From Pteria penguin (lineage: Eukaryota > Mollusca > Bivalvia > Pterioida > Pteriidae), in the NCBI GenBank assembly GCA_035048485.1, contig CM068584.1:67518179-67582178 (forward strand): a stretch of 64,000 nt of DNA. Reading direction: 5' to 3'. Position numbers and translations under genes: made by a program. Within the stretch, counting starts at the first letter, position 1; the number at the start of each line of letters is the position of its first letter. Below, piece by piece: positions 13,101-22,100 of the stretch. Under the pieces are notes generated by a model, which was not told the DNA's origin, searched no databases, and worked only from the letters and a program-made list of their open reading frames with translations.

Positions 13101-16100
13101 TTTAGATGCTAGAAAGCACCATTACAACAACATGTTTTCTGTGATATTACATACAAGTATGCAGTGACTAGGTTATATACTTATGCAGTCGTATATACTT
13201 AATATACAGTGTGATTATATATAACAGTATACACCTATACAGCATTATACTTATAGTGTTGATTTATATATTGTTACTTTTTATGCTGTACATTTATAAA
13301 CAATAGCATCAATTTGTTAGTTGATTTTGTTATGTAATTTTAATTCATTTAATGATTATCCATTTCACACCTCACACCAATAAAGTGTCCAAAGTACTGA
13401 CCTTAAACTTGAGGGATGTGTATAATACTGACCTGACACTTGAACAATGTGTATAATACTGACCTCACACTTGAGGGATGTGTATAATACTGACCTTAAA
13501 CTTGAGGGATGTGTATAATACTGACCTGACACTTGAAGAATGTGTATAATACTGACCTCACACTTGAGGGATGTGTATAATACTGACCTTACACTTGAGG
13601 GATGTGTATAATACTGACCTGACACTTGAAGGATGTGTATAATACTGACCTTACACTTGAGGGATGTGTATAATACTGACCTCACACTTGAGGGATGCGT
13701 ATAATACTGACCTCACACTTGAAGGGTGTGTATAATACTGACCTCACACTTCAAGGGTATGTATAATACTGACCTGACACTTGAAGAGTGTGTATAATAC
13801 TGACCTGACACTTGAGGGATGTGTATAATACTGACCTCACACTTGAAGGATGTGTATAATATTGACCTCACACTTGAAGAGTGTGTATAATACTGCCCTC
13901 ACACTTGAAGGATGTGTATAATACTGACCTGACACTGGAAGGATGTGTATAATACTGACCTTACACTTGAAAGGTGTGTATAATACAGACCTGACACTTG
14001 AAGGATGTGTATAATACTGACCTGACACTTGAAAGGTGTGTATAATACTGACCTCACACTTCAAGGGTATGTATAATACTGACCTCACACTTGAAGGGTA
14101 TGTATAATACTGACCTCACACTTGAAGGGTGTGTATAATACTGACCTTACACTTGAAAGGTGTGTATAATACTGACCTGACACTTGAAGGATGTGTATAA
14201 TACTGACCTGACACTTGAAGGATGTGTATAATACTGACCTGACACTTGAAGGATGTGTATAAAACTGACCTGACACTTGAAGGATGTGTATAATACTGAC
14301 CTCACACTTGAAGGGTGTGTATAATACTGACCTGACACTTGAAGGATGTGTATAATACTGACCTGACACTTGAAGGATGTGTATAATACTGACCACACGT
14401 GAAGAGTATGTATAATACTGACCTCACACGTGAAGAGTGTGTATAATACTGACCTCACTTGAAGGGTGTGTATAATACTGACCTGACACTTGAGGGATGT
14501 GTATAATACTGACCTGACACTTCAAGGGTATGTATAATACTGACCTGACACTTGAAGAGTTTGTATAATACTGACCTCACACTTGAAGAGTTTGTATAAT
14601 ACTGACCTCACACTTGAAGGGTGTGTATAATACTGACCTGACACTTGAAGGATGTGTATAATACTGACCGGACACTTGAAGGATGTGTATAATACTGACC
14701 GGACACTTGAAGGATGTGTATAATACTGACCTCACACGTGAAGAGTGTGTATAATACTGACCTCACACTTGAAGGATGTGTATAATACTTACCTCACACT
14801 TGAAGGGTGTGTATAATACTGACCTCACACTTGAAGGGTGTGTTTAATACTGACCTCACACTTGAAGGATGTGTATAATACTGACCTGACACTTGAAGGA
14901 TGTGTATAATACTGACCTCACACGTGAAGAGTGTGTATAATACTGACCTCACACGTGGAATGTGTGTATAATACTGACCTCACACTTGAAGGGTATGTAT
15001 AATACTGACCTGACACTTGAGGGATGTGTATAATACTGACCTGAAACTTGAAGGATGTGTATAATACTGACCTCACACATTAAGGGTGTGTATAATACTG
15101 ACCTGACACTTGAAGGGTGTGTATAATACTGACCTGACACTGACGGATTTGTATAATACTGACCTGACACTTGAAGGATGTGTATAATACTGACCTCACA
15201 ATTGAGGGATGTGTATAATACTGACCTCACACTTGAAAGGTGCGTATAATACTGACCTCACACTTGAAGGATGTGTATAATACTGACCTCACACTTGAAG
15301 GATGTGTATAATACTGACCTCACACTTGAAAGATGTGTATAATACTGACCTTACACTTGAAGGGTGTGTATAATACTGACCACACATTGAAGGATGTGTA
15401 TAATACTGACCTGACACTTGAAGGGTATGCATAATACTGACCTGACACTTGAAAGGTGTGTATAATACTGACCTGACACTTGGAGGGTGTGTATAATACT
15501 GACCTGACACTTGAAGGATGTGTATAATACTGACCTCACACCTGTAGAGTGTGTATAATACTGACCTCACACGTGAAGGGTGTGTATAATACTGACCTGA
15601 CACTTGAAGGGTGTGTATAATACTGACCTGACAGTTGAAGGGTGTGTATAATACTGACCTGACACTTGAGGGATGTGTATAATACTGACCTCACACTTCA
15701 AGGGTGTGTATAATACTGACCTGACACTTGAAGAGTGTGTATAATATTGACCTCACACTTGAAGGATGTGTATAATACTGAAGCTGACACTTGAAAGGGA
15801 GTGTATAATACTGACCTCACACATTAAGGGTGTGTATAATACTAAACTGACACTTGAAGGGTGTGTATAATACTGACCTGACACTGACGGATTTGTATAA
15901 TACTGACCTGAAACTTGAAGGATGTGTATAATACTGACCTCACAATTGAGGGATGTGTATAATACTGACCTCACACTTGAAAGGTACGTATAATACTGAC
16001 CTCACACTTGAAGGATGTGTATAATACTGACCTCACACTTGAAGGATGTGTATAATACTGACCTCACACTTGAAGGATGTGTACAATACTGACCTGAAAC

Positions 16101-19100
16101 TTGAAGGATGTGTATAAAACTGACCTGACACCTGTAGAGTGTGTATAATACTGACCTCACACGTGAAGGGTGTGTATAATACTGACCTGACACTTGAAGG
16201 GTGTGTATAATACTGACCTGACAATTGAGGGATGTGTATAATACTGACGTCACACTTCAAGGGTATGTATAATACTGACCTCACACTTGAAGAGTGTGTA
16301 TAATACTGACCTCACACTTGAAGGATGTGTATAATACTGAAGCTGACACTTGAAAGGGAGTGTATAATACTGACCTCACACATTAAGGGTGTGTATAATA
16401 CTGACCTGACACTTGAAGGGTGTGTATAATACTGACCTGACACTTGAAGGGTGTGTATAATACTGACCTCACACTTGAAGGGTGTTTTTTAATACTGACC
16501 TGACACTGACGGATTTGTATAATACTGACCTGACACTTGAAGGATGTGTATAATACTGACCTCATACTTGAAAGGTGTGTATAATACTGACCTCACACTT
16601 GAAGGGTGTGTATAATACTGACCTCACACTTGAAGAATGTGTATAATACTGACCTCACACTTGAAGGGTGTGTATAATACTGACCTCACACTTGAAGGAT
16701 GTGTATAATACTGACCTCACACTTGAAGGGTCTCTCCCCAGTGTGGCTCATCATATGACGCTTTAGATCACTTGGCTTCACACACACTTTACTGCAGATT
16801 TGACATACTCGTTTCTTTATGGGTTCATAGCCATTGACAACATGTCCTGTATTGCAGCCCTCACCATCAGAGCTGTTACCACATTCCTCCTCCTCAAACT
16901 TGCTCTGTTTATGAAGTTCAGTGATGACAGACTCGTCAATGAGTTCTCCGGCTTCTAACTTTCTTTTTCTGATGTCTGGATACCGTTCTGAGATATTCTT
17001 GTGCTCTATGCCATGGACAGAGAACTGATGATACTGTAGACTTCTCTTGGCTTTGAAGGCTCGTGCATAGTCACAAAGCTGGAAACAGAAGATATCCGCT
17101 CATCATAGAGAACCTCTAAAGTCATGTTGGCTTCTCATTCTCATTCTAAGGTCAAGCATTACATGCAGTTTGTTGATAGTTACGCTTTGGGTATTCATTG
17201 TAAGGTCAAGCGTAACATGCAGTTTGTTGATAGTTACGCTTTGGGTATTCATTCTAAGGTCAAGCATTACATGCAGTTTGTTGATAGTTACGCTTTGGGT
17301 ATTCATTGTAAGGTCAAGCGTAACATGCAGTTTGTTGATAGTTACGCTTTAGGTATTCATTGTAAGGTCAAGCGTAACATGCAGTTTGTTGATAGTTACG
17401 CTTTGGGTATTCATTCTAAGGTCAAGTGTGGGTATTCATTCTAAGGTCAAGTGTGGGTATTCATTCTAAGGTCAAGCGTAACATGCAGTTTGTTGATAGT
17501 TACACTTTGGGTACTTATTAGTAGTTGTCTGAGTACTGGGATATCTATATACAATACATGTATAGCATAAAATCAAAGTAAAGCCAGGTCTACCACACAT
17601 TTTAATATAAATTTAATATAATAATGAGGCTTGCCATTTTCCCACTGAAAACTATAATTTAATGAAATTTTTTTGAATGTGAATCTTTCTTTTACTGTAA
17701 CTGACATGCTCCACATTCAAAGGTCAGTAATTCAGAGCACTATAACTTATAGTGTAACTGACATGCTCCACATTCAAAGGTCAGTAATTCAGAGCGCTAT
17801 AACTTTTACTGTAACTGACATGCTCCACATTCAAAGGTCAGTAATTCAGAGCGCTATAACTTATAGTGTAACTGACATGCTCCACATTCAAAGGTCAGTA
17901 ATTCAGAGCGCTATAACTTATAGTGTAACTGACATGCTCCACATTCAAAGGTCAGTAATTCAGAGCGCTATAACTTTTACTGTAACTGACATGCTCCACA
18001 TTCAAAGGTCAGTAATTCAGAGCGCTATAACTTTTAGTGTAACTGACATGCTCCACATTCAAAGGTCAGTAATTCAGAGCACTATAACTTATAGTGTAAC
18101 TGACATGCTCCACATTCAAAGGTCAGTAATTCAGAGCGCTATAACTTATAGTGTAACTGACATGCTCCACATTCAAAGGTCAGTAATTCAGAGCACTATA
18201 ACTTATAGTGTAACTGACATGCTCCACATTCAAAGGTCAGTAATTCAGAGCGCTATAACTTATAGTGTAACTGACATGCTCCACATTCAAAGGTCAGTAA
18301 TTCAGAGCACTATAACTTATAGTGTAACTGACATGCTCCACATTCAAAGGTCAGTAATTCAGAGCACTATAACTTATAGTGTAACTGACATGCTCCACAT
18401 TCAAAGGTCAGTAATTCAGAGCACTATAACTTTTAGTGTTTTTGTATATAAGACTCGATGATCTTTACTCATGATGATTTGGTCATTTTACTTTATGAAT
18501 TCAGGACTGATTCTCATTATGGTGTGAAATCTGTTACCTACCAGGCACACAAATGGTCGTTCTCCTGTGTGCTTCATAAGATGTCTTCGGAGCTCTGCAG
18601 GGGTCCTCTTCTCCACTCCACAGAATTCACATTTCTGCCCTGTACTCCTATCCATTACATGGTAATCTGTCATACTACCGTCATCTGCAAATTTTGAGAC
18701 CAAATTCTTCGATCAGGTTTAATCTATATTTACAAAGTGAAGAATGAAATTGTAGTCATGATTCAAATAAGAATGAGAAATGTCTAATCTCTATACATGA
18801 TACAGACAGAGATCTACTAGATCAAAGACCGAATTCATCTGTCAAAATCAAAGAATGTATCTGTATGACTACCTCAGTCTACAATGTATGACTACCTCAG
18901 TCTAGTGTATGACTACCTCAGTCTAGTTTCAATGAATACCTCAATCTAGAGTGTATGACTACCTCAGTCTGGTGTGAATGAATACCTCAATCTAGAGTGT
19001 ATGACTACCTCAGTCTAGTGTGAATGAATACCTCAATCTAGAGTGTATGACTACCTAAGTCTAGTGTATGATTACCTCAGTCTAGTGTGAATGACTACCT

Positions 19101-22100
19101 CAGTCTACAGTGTATGACTACCTCGGTCTAGAGTGCATGACTACCTCAGTCTAGGGCATACCACTACCTCAGTCTAGTGTGTATTACTACCTCAGACTAG
19201 AGTGTATGACTACCTCAGTCTAAAGTGTATGACTACCTCAGTCTAGTGTGTATGACTACCTCAGACTAGAGTGTATGACGACCTCAGTCTAGAGTGTATG
19301 ACTACCTCAGACTAGAGTGTATGACTACCTCAGTCTAGAGTGTATGACTACCTCAGACTAGAGTGTATAATTACCCGAGGCTGGAGTGGATGTTTCTAGT
19401 GGCAATTCTTCATCACTTGGTATCTGATCCACACTGATGCCATCTGACATACACCCATCATCATCATCATGGCTACTATCCTCTATCTTTGTGTCCTCCA
19501 TCCTCCTTCCTCTGTTTGTCATGCTGTTTACCGCTTTTTTGTCTGCGTAATTGTTGTTTTGGTTACTAATTTGGGAGATATTTCTTGATGGGTCCAAGAT
19601 TGAACATAGTGTCTATGATTAACAGACAATACAATATTAACATGACAAAAGTTATCCTCCTTAGTTACCAGTATATACGGGCATGCACATATATAAATGT
19701 GTGACAAACACTCCAACAGTTCAGCACTGTATGGACAAAGTACCAGTATCATTACTCTACAGTATGGTCACACTACAATTACCATCACAGTACACTATCA
19801 TCACAGTACAGTATGGCCACAATACAAATACCATTACAGTATACCATGGCTACACAACAAATACCACCACAGCATGATTATCATCACAGTACACTGCAGT
19901 ACGGAAATAGCACAAACACTACCACAGTACAGTATTGTCACCTGTGTTAGCTTTGTCCAGTCACTTGTTACCAACTCGGCTAGAGGGAATTCCCTTTAGC
20001 TGACTTGGTAGAGTGTCAAACCAAAGGTCCTGAGTTTGATTCCTAATAGAGATGACAATTTTTATAAATATTGTTATAAACTCTGTGAGAGTATTATCAC
20101 AGTATGACTACTACCACAGTACTATCACAGTATGACTACTATCACAGTACTATCACAGTATGACTACTATCACAGTATGACTACTACCACAGTACTATCA
20201 CAGTATGACTACTATCACAGTATGACTACTACCACAGTACTATCACAGTATGACTACTATCACAGTACTATCACAGTATGACTACTATCACAGTACTATC
20301 ACAGTATGACTACTATCACAGTACTATCACAGTATGACTACTACCACAGTACTATCACAGTATGACTACTACCACAGTACTATCACAGTATGACTACTAC
20401 CACAGTACTATCACAGTATGACTACTATCACAGTACTATCACAGTATGACTACTATCACAGTACTATCACAGTATGACTACTATCACAGTATGACTACTA
20501 CCACAGTACTATCACAGTATGACTACTATCACAGTACTATCACAGTATGACTACTACCACAGTACTATCACAGTATGACTACTACCACAGTACTATCACA
20601 GTATGACTACTACCACAGTACTATCACAGTATGACTACTACCACAGTACTATCACAGTATGACTACTATCACAGTACTATCACAGTATGACTACTATCAC
20701 AGTATGACTACTACCACAGTACTATCACAGTATGACTACTATCACAGTACTATCACAGTATGACTACTATCACAGTACTATCACAGTATGACTACTACCA
20801 CAGTACTATCACAGTATGACTACTACCACAGTATGACTACTACCACAGTACTATCACAGTATGACTACTACCACAGTACTATCACAGTATGACTACTACC
20901 ACAGTACTATCACAGTATGACTACTATCACAGTACTATCACAGTATGACTACTATCACAGTATGACTACTACCACAGTACTATCACAGTATGACTACTAC
21001 CACAGTACTATCACAGTATGACTACTATCACAGTATGACTACTACCACAGTACTATCACAGTATGACTACTATCACAGTACTATCACAGTATGACTACTA
21101 TCACAGTACTATCACAGTATGACTACTACCACAGTACTATCACAGTATGACTACTACCACAGTATGACTACTACCACAGTACTATCACAGTATGACTACT
21201 ACCACAGTACTATCACAGTATGACTACTACCACAGTACTATCACAGTATGACTACTATCACAGTACTATCACAGTATGACTACTATCACAGTACTATCAC
21301 AGTATGACTACTATCACAGTATGACTACTACCACAGTACTATCACAGTATGACTACTACCACAGTACTATCACAGTATGACTACTACCACAGTACTATCA
21401 CAGTATGACTACTATCACAGTATGACTACTACCACAGTACTATCACAGTATGACTACTACCACAGTACTATCACAGTATGACTACTACCACAGTACTATC
21501 ACAGTATGACTACTATCACAGTACTATCACAGTATGACTACTATCACAGTATGACTACTACCACAGTACTATCACAGTATGACTACTACCACAGTACTAT
21601 CACAGTATGACTACTACCACAGTACTATCACAGTATGACTACTATCACAGTATGACTACTACCACAGTACTATCACAGTATGACTACTACCACAGTACTA
21701 TCACAGTATGACTACTACCACAGTACTATCACAGTATGACTACTATCACAGTACTATCACAGTATGACTACTACCACAGTACTATCACAGTATGACTACT
21801 ACCACAGTACTATCACAGCATGACTACTACCACAGTACTATCACAGTATGACTACTACCACAGTACTATCAGTATGACTACTATCACAGTATGACTACTA
21901 CCACAGTACTATCACAGTATGACTACTACCACAGTACTATCACAGTATGACTACTACCACAGTACTATCACAGTATGACTACTACCATAGTACTATCACA
22001 GTATGACTACTACCACAGCACTATCACAGTATGACTACTACCACAGTACTATCAGTATGACTACTATCACAGTACTATCACAGTATGACTACTATCACAG

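Noticed and set aside
13365..16565. Chains of minus-strand ORFs reading VRSVLYTPFKCEVSIIHILQ
   Set aside because: These are the donor-derived 31-bp array. As 31 is not a multiple of three, frames rotate and the ORFs stop at about 100 codons.
17673..18461. 262-codon ORF of 19-residue repeats
   Set aside because: It is a 57-bp minisatellite whose length is a multiple of three. It lies in an intron of a well-supported gene on the other strand and has no start context or domain.
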